Origin: Haliotis asinina
Taxonomy: Eukaryota > Mollusca > Gastropoda > Lepetellida > Haliotidae
Direction of reading: 5' to 3'
DNA length: 64,000 nt
Assembly (NCBI RefSeq): GCF_037392515.1
Contig: NC_090288.1
Location: forward strand, 558,001-622,000
Within the stretch, counting starts at the first letter, position 1; the number at the start of each line of letters is the position of its first letter. Positions 13,801 through 27,850 of this stretch are shown here, in pieces. The notes under the pieces are model-generated. The model worked only from the letters and a program-made list of their open reading frames with translations. It searched no databases and was not told the origin of the DNA. Position numbers and translations under genes: made by a program.

Positions 13801-14440
13801 TGGGACAATGGTGTGGCTGCTGTGTCTGGGACTATGGTGTGGCTGCTGTGTCTGGGACAATGGTGTGGCTGCTGTGTCTGGGACTGTGGTGAGGGTGCTG
13901 TGTCTGGGTCAATGGTGTGGTTGCTGTGTCTGGGACAATGGTGTGGCTGCTGTGTCTGGGACTATGGTGTGGCTGCTGTGTCTGGGACAATGGTGTGGCT
14001 GCTGTGTCTGGGTCAATGGTGTGGTTGCTGTGTCTGGGTCAATGGTGTGGGTGCTGTGTCTGGGTCAATGGTGTGGCTGCTGTGTCTGGGACAATGGTGT
14101 GGCTGCTGTGTCTGGGACAATGGTGTGGGTGCTGTGTCTGGGACAATGGTGTAGCTGCTGTGTCTGGGTCAATGGTGTGGTTGCTGTGTCTGGGACTATG
14201 GTGTGGGTGCTGTGTCTGGGACTGTGGTGTGGCTGCTGTGTCTGGGACTGTGGTGTGGCTGCTGTGTCTGGGACAATGGTGTGGCTGCTGTGTCTGGGAC
14301 AATGGTGTGGCTGCTGTGTCTGGGACTATGGTGTGGTTGCTGTGTCTGGGACTATGGTGTGGCTGCTGTGTCTGGGACTATGGTGTGTGTGCTGTGTCTG
14401 GGACTATGGTGTGGCTGATGTGTCTGGGACTATGGTGTGA

Positions 14441-17400
14441 GTGCTGTGTCTGGGACAATGGTGTGGCTGCTGTGTCTGGGACTATGGTGTGGCTGCTGTG
14501 TCTGGGACAATGGTGTGGCTGCTATGTCTGGGACTGTGGTGTGGGTGCTGTGTCTGGGTCAATGGTGTGGGTGCTGTGTCTGGGACAATGGTGTGGTTGC
14601 TGTGTCTGGGACTATGGTGTGGCTGCTGTGTCTGGGACAATGGTGTGGCTGCTGTGTCTGGGTCAATGGTGTGGTTGCTGTGTCTGGGACTATGGTGTGG
14701 CTGCTGTGTCTGTGACTATGGTGTGGCTGCTGTGTCTGGGACAATGGTGTGGCTGCTGTGTCTGGGACAATGGTGTGGCTGCTGTGTCTGGGACAATGGT
14801 GTGGCTGCTGTGTCTGGGACAATGGTGTGCTGTGTCTGGGTCAATGGTGTGGCTGCTGTGTCTGGGTCAATGGGGTGGCTGCTGTGTCTGGGACAATGGT
14901 GTGGCTGCTGTGTCTGGGACAATGGTGTGGCTGCTGTGTCTGGGACAATGGTGTGGCTGCTGTGTCTGGGTCAATGGTGTGGTTGCTGTGTCTGGGACTA
15001 TGGTGTGGGTGCTGTGTCTGGGACTGTGGTGTGGCTGCTGTGTCTGGGACAATGGTGTGGCTGCTGTGTCTGGGACAATGGTGTGGCTGCTGTGTCTGGG
15101 ACAATGGTGTGGTTGCTGTGTCTTCGACAATGGTGTGGGTGCTGTGTCTGGGACAATGGTGTGGTTGCTGTGTCTGGGACTATGGTGTGGTTGCTGTGTC
15201 TGGGACTGTGGTGTGGCTGCTGTGTCTGGGACTATGGTGTGGCTGCTGTGTCTGGGACAATGGTATGGCTGCTGTGTCTGGGACTATGGTGTGGCTGCTG
15301 TGTCTGGGACAATGGTGTGGCTGCTGTGTCTGGGACAATGGTGTGGTTGCTGTGTCTGGGACAATGGTGTGGCTGCTGTGTCTGGGACAATGGTGTGGCT
15401 GCTGTGTCTGGGACAATGGTGTGGCTGCTGTGTCTGGGACAATGGTGTAGCTGCTGTGTCTGGGTTAATGGTGTGGTTGCTGTGTCTGGGACTATGGTGT
15501 GGGTGCTGTGTCTGGGACTGTGGTGTGGTTGCTGTGTCTGGGACTATGGTGTGGGTGCTGTGTCTGGGACTATGGTGTGGGTGCTGTGTCTGGGACAATG
15601 GTGTGGCTGCTGTGTCTGGGACAATGGTGTGGGTGCTGTGTCTGGGACAATGGTGTAGCTGCTGTGTCTGGGTCAATGGTGTGGTTGCTGTGTCTGGGAC
15701 TATGGTGTGGCTGCTGTGTCTGTGACTATGGTGTGGCTGCTGTGTCTGGGACAATGGTGTGGCTGCTGTGTCTGGGACAATGGTGTGGCTGCTGTGTCTG
15801 GGACAATGGTGTGGCTTCTGTGTCTGGGTCAATGGTGTGGTTGCTGTGTCTGGGACTATGGTGTGGCTGCTGTGTCTGTGACTATGGTGTGGCTGCTGTG
15901 TCTGGGACAATGGTGTGGCTGCTGTGTCTGGGACAATGGTGTGGCTGCTATGTCTGGGACTGTGGTGCGGCTGCTGTGTCTGGGACAATGGTGTGGCTGC
16001 TGTGTCTGGGACTATGGTGTGGGTGCTGTGTCTGGGACAATGGTGTGGCTGCTGTGTCTGGGACTATGGTGTGGCTGCTGTGTCTGGGTCAATGGTGTGG
16101 TTGCTGTGTCTGGGACTATGGTGTGGCTGCTGTGTCTGGGACTATGGTGTGGCTGCTGTGTCTGGGACTATGGTGTGGCTGCTGTGTCTGGGACTATGGT
16201 GTGGCTTCTGTGTCTGGGACTGTGGTGTGGCTGCTGTGTCTGGGACAATGGTGTGGCTGCTGTGTCTGGGACAATGGTGTGGCTGCTGTGTCTGGGTCAA
16301 TGATGTGCTGTGTCTGGGTCAGTGGTGTCGCTGCTGTGTCTGGGTCAATGGTGTGGCTGCTGTGTCTGGGTCAATGGTGTGGTTGCTGTGTCTGGGACTA
16401 TGGTGTGGCTGCTGTCTGGGACTATGGTGTGGCTGATGTGTCTGGGACTATGGTGTGGCTGCTGTGTCTGGGACAATGGTGTGGCTGCTGTGTCTGGGTC
16501 AATGGTGTGCTGTGTCTGGGTCAGTGGTGTGGCTGCTGTGTCTGGGTCAATGGTGTGGCTGCTGTGTCTGGGACAATGGTGTGGCTGCTGTGTCTGGGAC
16601 AATGGTGTGGGTGCTGTGTCTGGGACAATGGTGTGGCTGCTGTGTCTGGGTCAATGGTGTGGTTGCTGTGTCTGGGACTATGGTGTGGGTGCTGTGTCTG
16701 GGACTGTGGTGTGGCTGCTGTGTCTGGGTCATTGGTGTGGTTGCTGTGTCTGGGACAATGGTGTGGTTGCTGTGTCTGGGACAATGGTGTGGCTGCTGTG
16801 TCTGGGACAATGGTGTAGTTGCTGTGTCTGGGACTATGGTGCGGCTGCTGTGTCTGGGACAATGGTGTGGCTGCTGTGTCTGGGACTATGGTGCGGCTGC
16901 TGTGTCTGGGACAATGGTGTGGCTGCTGTGTCTGGGACTATGGTGTGGCTGCTGTGTCTGGGACAATGGTGTGGCTGCTATGTCTGGGACTGTGGTGTGG
17001 GTGCTGTGTCTGGGTCAATGGTGTTGGTGCTGTGTCTGGGACAATGGTGTGGTTGCTGTGTCTGGGACTATGGTGTGGCTGCTGTGTCTGGGACAATGGT
17101 GTGGCTGCTGTGTCTGGGTCAATGGTGTGGCTGCTGTGTCTGGGACTATGGTGTGGCTGCTGTGTCTGTGACTATGGTGTGGCTGCTGTGTCTGGGACAA
17201 TGGTGTGGCTGCTGTGTCTGGGACAATGGTGTGGCTGCTGTGTCTGGGACAATGGTGTGGCTGCTGTGTCTGGGACAATGGTGTGCTGTGTCTGGGTCAA
17301 TGGTGTGGCTGCTGTGTCTGGGTCAATGGTGTGGCTGCTGTGTCTGGGACAATGGTGTGGCTGCTGTGTCTGGGACAATGGTGTGGCTGCTGTGTCTGGG

Positions 17401-18892
17401 ACAATGGTGTGGCTGCTGTGTCTGGGTCAATGGTGTGGTTGCTGTGTCTGGGACTATGGTGTGGGTGCTGTGTCTGGGACTGTGGTGTGGCTGCTGTGTC
17501 TGGGACAATGGTGTGGCTGCTGTGTCTGGGACAATGGTGTGGCTGCTGTGTCTGGGACAATGGTGTGGTTGCTGTGTCTTCGACAATGGTGTGGGTGCTG
17601 TGTCTGGGACAATGGTGTGGTTGCTGTGTCTGGGACTATGGTGTGGTTGCTGTGTCTGGGACTGTGGTGTGGCTGCTGTGTCTGGGACTATGGTGTGGCT
17701 GCTGTGTCTGGGACAATGGTATGGCTGCTGTGTCTGGGACTATGGTGTGGCTGCTGTGTCTGGGACAATGGTGTGGCTGCTGTGTCTGGGACAATGGTGT
17801 GGTTGCTGTGTCTGGGACAATGGTGTGGCTGCTGTGTCTGGGACAATGGTGTGGGTGCTGTGTCTGGGACAATGGTGTGGCTGCTGTGTCTGGGACAATG
17901 GTGTAGCTGCTGTGTCTGGGTTAATGGTGTGGTTGCTGTGTCTGGGACTATGGTGTGGGTGCTGTGTCTGGGACTGTGGTGTGGTTGCTGTGTCTGGGAC
18001 TATGGTGTGGGTGCTGTGTCTGGGACTATGGTGTGGGTGCTGTGTCTGGGACAATGGTGTGGCTGCTGTGTCTGGGACAATGGTGTGGGTGCTGTGTCTG
18101 GGACAATGGTGTAGCTGCTGTGTCTGGGTCAATGGTGTGGTTGCTGTGTCTGGGACTATGGTGTGGCTGCTGTGTCTGTGACTATGGTGTGGCTGCTGTG
18201 TCTGGGACAATGGTGTGGCTGCTGTGTCTGGGACAATGGTGTGGCTGCTGTGTCTGGGACAATGGTGTGGCTGCTGTGTCTGGGTCAATGGTGTGGTTGC
18301 TGTGTCTGGGACTATGGTGTGGCTGCTGTGTCTGTGACTATGGTGTGGCTGCTGTGTCTGGGACAATGGTGTGGCTGCTGTGTCTGGGACAATGGTGTGG
18401 CTGCTATGTCTGGGACTGTGGTGCGGCTGCTGTGTCTGGGACAATGGTGTGGCTGCTGTGTCTGGGACTATGGTGTGGGTGCTGTGTCTGGGACAATGGT
18501 GTGGCTGCTGTGTCTGGGACTATGGTGTGGCTGCTGTGTCTGGGTCAATGGTGTGGTTGCTGTGTCTGGGACTATGGTGTGGCTGCTGTGTCTGGGACTA
18601 TGGTGTGGCTGCTGTGTCTGGGACTATGGTGTGGCTGCTGTGTCTGGGACTATGGTGTGGCTTCTGTGTCTGGGACTGTGGTGTGGCTGCTGTGTCTGGG
18701 ACAATGGTGTGGCTGCTGTGTCTGGGACAATGGTGTGGCTGCTGTGTCTGGGTCAATGATGTGCTGTGTCTGGGTCAGTGGTGTGGCTGCTGTGTCTGGG
18801 TCAATGGTGTGGCTGCTGTGTCTGGGTCAATGGTGTGGTTGCTGTGTCTGGGACTATGGTGTGGCTGCTGTCTGGGACTATGGTGTGGCTGA
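14441..18892. repeat. Higher-order duplication within the 26-bp array, period 2456 bp
   Basis: The segment from about 14.5 to 16.44 kb is repeated 2456 bp downstream at about 16.96 to 18.89 kb with matching short-unit and point-variant markers. An example is the TCTTCGACAATGG variant near 15122 and near 17578. Copies are near identical but not perfect. Confidence 0.8.
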
Positions 18893-21800
18893 TGTGTCTG
18901 GGACTATGGTGTGGCTGCTGTGTCTGGGACAATGGTGTGGCTGCTGTGTCTGGGTCAATGGTGTGGCTGCTGTGTCTGGGACAATGGTGTGGCTGCTGTG
19001 TCTGGGTCAATGGTGTGGGTGCTGTGTCTGGGACAATGGTGTAGTTGCTGTGTCTGGGACTATGGTGTGGCTGCTGTGTCTGGGTCATTGGTGTGGTTGC
19101 TGTGTCTGGGACAATGGTGTGGTTGCTGTGTCTGGGACAATGGTGTGGCTGCTGTGTCTGGGACAATGGTGTAGTTGCTGTGTCTGGGACTATGGTGCGG
19201 CTGCTGTGTCTGGGACAATGGTGTGGCTGCTGTGTCTGGGACTATGGTGCGGCTGCTGTGTCTGGGACAATGGTGTGGCTGCTGTGTCTGGGACTATGGT
19301 GTGGCTGCTGTGTCTGGGACAATGGTGTGGCTGCTATGTCTGGGACTGTGGTGTGGGTGCTGTGTCTGGGTCAATGGTGTGGGTGCTGTGTCTGGGACAA
19401 TGGTGTGGTTGCTGTGTCTGGGACTATGGTGTGGCTGCTGTGTCTGGGACAATGGTGTGGCTGCTGTGTCTGGGACTATGGTGCGGTTGCTGTGTCTGGG
19501 ACTATGGTGTGGCTGATGTGTCTGGGACTATGGTGTGGGTGCTGTGTCTGGGACAATGGTGTGGCTGCTGTGTCTGGGACTATGGTGTGGCTGCTGTGTC
19601 TGGGTCAATGGTGTGGTTGCTGTGTCTGGGACTATGGTGTGGCTGCTGTGTCTGGGACTATGGTGTGGCTGCTGTGTCTGGGACAATGGTGTGGCTGCTG
19701 TGTCTGAGACTATGGTGTGGCTGCTGTGTCTGGGACTATGGTGTGGCTGCTGTGTCTGGGACAATGGTGTGGCTGCTGTGTCTGGGTCAATGGTGTGGCT
19801 GCTGTGTCTGGGACAATGGTGTGGCTGCTGTGTCTGGGACTATGGTGTGGCTGCTGTGTCTGGGACAATGGTGTGGCTGCTGTGTCTGGGTCAATGGTGT
19901 GCTGTGTCTGGGTCAGTGGTGTGGCTGCTGTGTCTGGGTCAATGGTGTGGCTGCTGTGTCTGGGACTATGGTGTGGGTGCTGTGTCTGGGACTGTGGTGT
20001 GGCTGCTGTGTCTGGGACTATGGTGTGGCTGCTGTGTCTGGGACAATGGTGTGGCTGCTGTGTCTGGGACTATGGTGTGGTTGCTGTGTCTGGGACAATG
20101 GTGTGGCTGCTGTGTCTGGGACAATGGTGTGGTTGCTGTGTCTGGGACTATGGTGTGGCTGCTGTGTCTGGGACAATGGTGTGGCTGCTGTGTCTGGGAC
20201 AATGGTGTGGCTGCTGTGTCTGGGACAATGGTGTAGTTGCTGTGTCTGGGACTATGGTGCGGTTGCTGTGTCTGGGACAATGGTGTGGCTGCTGTGTCTG
20301 GGACTATGGTGTGGGTGCTGTGTCTGGGACAATGGTGTGGCTGCTGTGTCTGGGACTATGGTGTGGCTGCTGTGTCTGGGTCAATGGTGTGGTTGCTGTG
20401 TCTGGGACTATGGTGTGGCTGCTGTGTCTGGGACTATGGTGTGGCTGCTGTGTCTGGGACAATGGTGTGGCTGCTGTGTCTGAGACTATGGTGTGGCTGC
20501 TGTGTCTGGGACTATGGTGTGGCTGCTGTGTCTGGGACAATGGTGTGGCTGCTGTGTCTGGGTCAATGGTGTGGCTGCTGTGTCTGGGACAATGGTGTGG
20601 CTGCTGTGTCTGGGACTATGGTGTGGCTGCTGTGTCTGGGACAATGGTGTGGCTGCTGTGTCTGGGTCAATGATGTGCTGTGTCTGGGTCAGTGGTGTGG
20701 CTGCTGTGTCTGGGTCAATGGTGTGGCTGCTGTGTCTGGGTCAATGGTGTGGTTGCTGTGTCTGGGACTATGGTGTGGCTGATGTGTCTGGGACTATGGT
20801 GTGGCTGCTGTGTCTGGGACAATGGTGTGGCTGCTGTGTCTGGGTCAATGGTGTGGCTGCTGTGTCTGGGACAATGGTGTGGCTGCTGTGTCTGGGTCAA
20901 TGGTGTGGGTGCTGTGTCTGGGACAATGGTGTGGCTGCTGTGTCTGGGTCAATGGTGTGGTTGCTGTGTCTGGGACTATGGTGTGGGTGCTGTGTCTGGG
21001 ACTGTGGTGTGGCTGCTGTGTCTGGGTCATTGGTGTGGTTGCTGTGTCTGGGACAATGGTGTGGTTGCTGTGTCTGGGACAATGGTGTGGCTGCTGTGTC
21101 TGGGACAATGGTGTAGTTGCTGTGTCTGGGACTATGGTGCGGCTGCTGTGTCTGGGACAATGGTGTGGCTGCTGTGTCTGGGACTATGGTGTGGGTGCTG
21201 TGTCTGGGACAATGGTGTAGTTGCTGTGTCTGGGACTATGGTGCGGCTGCTGTGTCTGGGACAATGGTGTGGCTGCTGTGTCTGGGACTATGGTGTGGCT
21301 GCTGTGTCTGGGACTATGGTGTGGGTGCTGTGTCTGGGACAATGGTGTGGCTGCTGTGTCTGGGACTATGGTGTGGCTGATGTGTCTGGGACTATGGTGT
21401 GGCTGCTGTGTCTGGGACTATGGTGTGGCTCCTGTGTCTGGGACTGTGGTGTGGCTTCTGTGTCTGGGACTGTGGTGTGGCTGCTGTGTCTGGGACAATG
21501 GTGTGGCTGCTGTGTCTGGGTCAATGGTGTGCTGTGTCTGGGTCAGTGGTGTGGCTGCTGTGTCTGGGTCAATGGTGTGGCTGCTGTGTGTGGGTCAATG
21601 GTGTGGTTGCTGTGTCTGGGACTATGATGTGGCTGCTGTCTGGGACTATGGTGTGGCTGATGTGTCTGGGACTATGGTGTGGCTGCTGTGTCTGGGACAA
21701 TGGTGTGGCTGCTGTGTCTGGGTCAATGGTGTGCTGTGTCTGGGTCAGTGGTGTGGCTGCTGTGTCTGGGTCAATGGTGTGGCTGCTGTGTCTGGGACTA

Positions 21801-22558
21801 TGGTGTGGGTGCTGTGTCTGGGACTGTGGTGTGGCTGCTGTGTCTGGGACTATGGTGTGGCTGCTGTGTCTGGGACAATGGTGTGGCTGCTGTGTCTGGG
21901 ACTATGGTGTGGTTGCTGTGTCTGGGACAATGGTGTGGCTGCTGTGTCTGGGACAATGGTGTGGTTGCTGTGTCTGGGACTATGGTGTGGCTGCTGTGTC
22001 TGGGACAATGGTGTGGCTGCTGTGTCTGGGACAATGGTGTGGCTGCTGTGTCTGGGACAATGGTGTAGCTGCTGTGTCTGGGTCAATGGTGTGGTTGCTG
22101 TGTCTGGGAGTATGGTGTGGGTGCTGTGTCTGGGACTGTGGTGTGGTTGCTGTGTCTGGGACTATGGTGTGGGTGCTGTGTCTGGGACTATGGTGTGGGT
22201 GCTGTGTCTGGGACAATGGTGTGGCTGCTGTGTGTGGGACAATGGTGTGGCTGCTGTGTCTGGGACAATGGTGTAGCTGCTGTGTCTGGGTCAATGGTGT
22301 GGTTGCTGTGTCTGGGACTATGGTGTGGCTGCTGTGTCTGGGACTGTGGTGTGGCTGCTGTGTCTGGGACTGTGGTGTGGCTGCTGTGTCTGGGACATTG
22401 GTGTGGCTGCTGTGTCTGGGACAATGGTGTGGCTGCTGTGTCTGGGACTATGGTGTGGTTGCTGTGTCTGGGACTATGGTGTGGCTGCTGTGTCTGGGAC
22501 TATGGTGTGGGTGCTGTGTCTGGGACTATGGTGTGGCTGATGTGTCTGGGACTATGGT

Positions 22559-25500
22559 GTGATTGCTGTGTCTGGGACAATGGTGTGGCTGCTGTGTCTG
22601 GGACTATGGTGTGGCTGCTGTGTCTGGGACAATGGTGTGGCTGCTGTGTCTGGGACTGTGGTGTGGGTGCTGTGTCTGGGTCAATGGTGTGGGTACTGTG
22701 TCTGGGACAATGGTGTGGTTGCTGTGTCTGGGACTATGGTGTGGCTGCTGTGTCTGGGACAATGGTGTGGCTGCTGTGTCTGGGTCAATGGTGTGGTTGC
22801 TGTTTCTGGGTCAATGGTGTGGGTGCTGTGTCTGGGTCAATGGTGTGGCTGCTGTGTCTGGGACAATGGTGTGGCTGCTGTGTCTGGGACAATGGTGTGG
22901 GTGCTGTGTCTGGGACAATGGTGTAGCTGCTGTGTCTGGGTCAATGGTGTGGTTGCTGTGTCTGGGACTATGGTGTGGGTGCTGTGTCTGGGACTGTGGT
23001 GTGGCTGCTGTGTCTGGGACTGTGGTGTGGCTGCTGTGTCTGGGACAATGGTGTGGCTGCTGTGTCTGGGACAATGGTGTGGCTGCTGTGTCTGGGACTA
23101 TGGTGTGGTTGCTGTGTCTGGGACTATGGTGTGGCTGCTGTGTCTGGGACTATGGTGTGGGTGCTGTGTCTGGGACTATGGTGTGGCTGATGTGTCTGGG
23201 ACTATGGTGTGATTGCTGTGTCTGGGACAATGGTGTGGCTGCTGTGTCTGGGACTATGGTGTGGCTGCTGTGTCTGGGACAATGGTGTGGCTGCTCTGTC
23301 TGGGACTGTGGTGTGGGTGCTGTGTCTGGGTCAATGGTGTGGGTGCTGTGTCTGGGACAATGGTGTGGTTGCTGTGTCTGGGACTATGGTGTGGCTGCTG
23401 TGTCTGGGACAATGGTGTGGCTGCTGTGTCTGGGTCAATGGTGTCGTTGCTGTGTCTGGGACTATGGTGTGGCTGCTGTGTCTGGGACTATGGTGTGGCT
23501 GCTGTGTCTGGGACAATGGTGTGGCTGCTGTGTCTGGGACAATGGTGTGGCTGCTGTGTCTGGGACAATGGTGTGGCTGCTGTGTCTGGGACAGTGGTGT
23601 GCTGTGTCTGGGTCAATGGTGTGGCTGCTGTGTCTGGGTCAATGGTGTGGCTGTTGTGTCTGGGACAATGGTGTGGCTGCTGTGTCTGGGACAATGGTGT
23701 GGCTGCTGTGTCTGGGTCAATGGTGTGGTTGCTGTGTCTGGGACTATGGTGTGGTTGCTGTGTCTGGGACAATGGTGTGGTTGCTGTGTCTGGGACTATG
23801 GTGTGGCTGCTGTGTCTGGGACAATGGTGTGGCTGCTGTGTCTGGGACAATGGTGTAGTTGCTGTGTCTGGGACTATGGTGCGGTTGCTGTGTCTGGGAC
23901 AGTGGTGTGGCTGCTGTGTCTGGGACTATGGTGTGGGTGCTGTGTCTGGGACAATGGTGTGGCTGCTGTGTCTGGGACTATGGTGTGGCTGCTGTGTCTG
24001 GGTCAATGGTGTGGTTGCTGTGTCTGGGACTATGGTGTGGCTGCTGTGTCTGGGACTATGGTGTGGCTGCTGTGTCTGGGACAATGGTGTGGCTGCTGTG
24101 TCTGAGACTATGGTGTGGCTGCTGTGTCTGGGACTATGGTGTGGCTGCTGTGTCTGGGACAATGGTGTGGCTGCTGTGTCTGGGTCAATGGTGTGGCTGC
24201 TGTGTCTGGGACAATGGTGTGGCTGCTGTGTCTGGGACTATGGTGTGGCTGCTGTGTCTGGGACAATGGTGTGGCTGCTGTGTCTGGGTCAATGGTGTGC
24301 TGTGTCTGGGTCAGTGGTGTGGCTGCTGTGTCTGGGTCAATGGTGTGGCTGCTGTGTCTGGGACTATGGTGTGGGTGCTGTGTCTGGGACTGTGGTGTGG
24401 CTGCTGTGTCTGGGACTATGGTGTGGCTGCTGTGTCTGGGACAATGGTGTGGCTGCTGTGTCTGGGACTATGGTGTGGTTGCTGTGTCTGGGACAATGGT
24501 GTGGCTGCTGTGTCTGGGACAATGGTGTGGTTGCTGTGTCTGGGACTATGGTGTGGCTGCTGTGTCTGGGACAATGGTGTGGCTGCTGTGTCTGGGACAA
24601 TGGTGTGGCTGCTGTGTCTGGGACAATGGTGTAGCTGCTGTGTCTGGGTCAGTGGTGTGGTTGCTGTGTCTGGGACTATGGTGTGGGTGCTGTGTCTGGG
24701 ACTGTGGTGTGGTTGCTGTGTCTGGGACTATGGTGTGGGTGCTGTGTCTGGGACTATGGTGTGGGTGCTGTGTCTGGGACAATGGTGTGGCTGCTGTGTG
24801 TGGGACAATGGTGTGGCTGCTGTGTCTGGGTCAATGGTGTGGTTGCTGTGTCTGGGTCAATGGTGTGGTTGCTGTGTCTGGGACTATGGTGTGGGTGCTG
24901 TGTCTGGGACTGTGGTGTGGCTGCTGTGTCTGGGACTGTGGTGTGGCTGCTGTGTCTGGGACAATGGTGTGGCTGCTGTGTCTGGGACAATGGTGTGGCT
25001 GCTGTGTCTGGGACTATGGTGTGGTTGCTGTGTCTGGGACTATGGTGTGGTTGCTGTGTCTGGGAATATGGTGTGGGTGCTGTGTCTGGGACTATGGTGT
25101 GGCTGATGTGTCTGGGACTATGGTGTGATTGCTGTGTCTGGGACAATGGTGTGGCTGCTGTGTCTGGGACAATGGTGTGGTTGCTGTGTCTGGGACAATG
25201 GTGTGGTTGCTGTGTCTGGGACTATGGTGTGGCTGCTGTGTCTGGGACAATGGTGTGGCTGTTGTGTCTGGGACAATGGTGTAGTTGCTGTGTCTGGGAC
25301 TATGGTGCGGCTGCTGTGTCTGGGACAATGGTGTGGCTGCTGTGTCTGGGACTATGGTGTGGGTGCTGTGTCTGGGACAATGGTGTGGCTGCTGTGTCTG
25401 GGACTATGGTGTGGCTGCTGTGTCTGGGTAAATGGTGTGGTTGCTGTGTCTGGGACTATGGTGTGGCTGCTGTGTCTGGGACTATGGTGTGGCTGCTGTG

Positions 25501-27850
25501 TCTGGGACAATGGTGTGGCTGCTGTGTCTGGGACTATGGTGTGGCTGCTGTGTCTGGGACTATGGTGTGGCTGCTGTGTCTGGGACAATGGTGTGGCTGC
25601 TGTGTCTGGGTCAATGGTGTGGCTGCTGTGTCTGGGACAATGGTGTGGCTGCTGTGTCTGGGACTATGGTGTGGCTGCTGTGTCTGGGACAATGGTGTGG
25701 CTGCTGTGTCTGGGTCAATGGTGTGCTGTGTCTGGGTCAGTGGTGTGGCTGCTGTGTCTGGGTCAATGGTGTGGCTGCTGTGTCTGGGACTATGGTGTGG
25801 GTGCTGTGTCTGGGACTGTGGTGTGGCTGCTGTGTCTGGGACTATGGTGTGGCTGCTGTGTCTGGGACAATGGTGTGGCTGCTGTGTCTGGGACTATGGT
25901 GTGGTTGCTGTGTCTGGGACAATGGTGTGGCTGCTGTGTGTGGGACAATGGTGTGGTTGCTGTGTCTGGGACTATGGTGTGGCTGCTGTGTCTGGGACAA
26001 TGGTGTGGCTGCTGTGTCTGGGACAATGGTGTGGCTGCTGTGTCTGGGACAATGGTGTAGCTGCTGTGTCTGGGTCAATGGTGTGGTTGCTGTGTCTGGG
26101 ACTATGGTGTGGGTGCTGTGTCTGGGACTGTGGTGTGGTTGCTGTGTCTGGGACTATGGTGTGGGTGCTGTGTCTGGGACTATGGTGTGGGTGCTGTGTC
26201 TGGGACAATGGTGTGGCTGCTGTGTGTGGGACAATGGTGTGGCTGCTGTGTCTGGGACAATGGTGTAGCTGCTGTGTCTGGGTCAATGGTGTGGTTGCTG
26301 TGTCTGGGACTATGGTGTGGGTGCTGTGTCTGGGACTGTGGTGTGGCTGCTGTGTCTGGGACTGTGGTGTGGCTGCTGTGTCTGGGACAATGGTGTGGCT
26401 GCTGTGTCTGGGACAATGGTGTGGCTGCTGTGTCTGGGACTATGGTGTGGTTGCTGTGTCTGGGACTATGGTGTGGCTGCTGTGTCTGGGACTATGGTGT
26501 GGGTGCTGTGTCTGGGACTATGGTGTGGCTGATGTGTCTGGGACTATGGTGTGATTGCTGTGTCTGGGACAATGGTGTGGCTGCTGTGTCTGGGACTATG
26601 GTGTGGCTGCTGTGTCTGGGACAATGGTGTGGCTGCTGTGTCTGGGACTGTGGTGTGGGTGCTGTGTCTGGGTCAATGGTGTGGGTACTGTGTCTGGGAC
26701 AATGGTGTGGTTGCTGTGTCTGGGACAATGGTGTGGCTGCTGTGTCTGGGACAATGGTGTGGCTGCTGTGTCTGGGTCAATGGTGTGGTTGCTGTGTCTG
26801 GGTCAATGGTGTGGGTGCTGTGTCTGGGTCAATGGTGTGGCTGCTGTGTCTGGGACAATGGTGTGGCTGCTGTGTCTGGGACAATGGTGTGGCTGCTGTG
26901 TCTGGGACAATGGTGTAGCTGCTGTGTCTGGGTCAATGGTGTGGTTGCTGTGTCTGGGACTGTGGTGTGGGTGCTGTGTCTGGGACTGTGGTGTGGCTGC
27001 TGTGTCTGGGACTGTGGTGTGGCTGCTGTGTCTGGGACAATGGTGTGGCTGCTGTGTCTGGGACAGTGGTGTGGCTGCTGTGTCTGGGACTATGGTGTGG
27101 TTGCTGTGTCTGGGACTATGGTGTGGCTGCTGTGTCTGGGACTATGGTGTGGGTGCTGTGTCTGGGACTATGGTGTGGCTGATGTGTCTGGGACTATGGT
27201 GTGATTGCTGTGTCTGGGACAATGGTGTGGCTGCTGTGTCTGGGACTATGGTGTGGCTGCTGTGTCTGGGACAATGGTGTGGCTGCTATGTCTGGGACTG
27301 TGGTGTGGGTGCTGTGTCTGGGTCAATGGTGTGGGTGCTGTGTCTGGGACAATGGTGTGGTTGCTGTGTCTGGGACTATGGTGTGGCTGCTGTGTCTGGG
27401 ACAATGGTGTGGCTGCTGTGTCTGGGTCAATGGTGTGGTTGCTGTGTCTGGGACTATGGTGTGGCTGCTGTGTCTGGGACTATGGTGTGGCTGCTGTGTC
27501 TGGGACAATGGTGTGGCTGCTGTGTCTGGGACAATGGTGTGGCTGCTGTGTCTGGGACAATGGTGTGGCTGCTGTGTCTGGGACAATGGTGTGCTGTGTC
27601 TGGGTCAATGATGTGGCTGCTGTGTCTGGGTCAATGGTGTGGCTGCTGTGTCTGGGACAATGGTGTGGCTGCTGTGTCTGGGACAATGGTGTGGCTGCTG
27701 TGTCTGGGTCAATGGTGTGGTTGCTGTGTCTGGGACTATGGTGTGGTTGCTGTGTCTGGGACAATGGTGTGGTTGCTGTGTCTGGGACTATGGTGTGGCT
27801 GCTGTGTCTGGGACAATGGTGTGGCTGCTGTGTCTGGGACAATGGTGTAG
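22559..27850. repeat. Higher-order duplication within the 26-bp array, period 3992 bp
   Basis: Unit-variant order at about 22559-23858 recurs at about 26551-27850. It includes the GTGTGATTGCTG unit that starts each copy and the GGGTACTG variant near 22693 and 26685. A separate 776-bp shift links 19528-19764 to 20304-20540. Confidence 0.75.

Noticed and set aside
15284..15988. Minus-strand Thr/Pro/His/Gln-rich frames in the 26-bp array, which look like mucin-type sequence
   Set aside because: Same composition artefact on the other strand. There is no signal peptide or flanking coding sequence.
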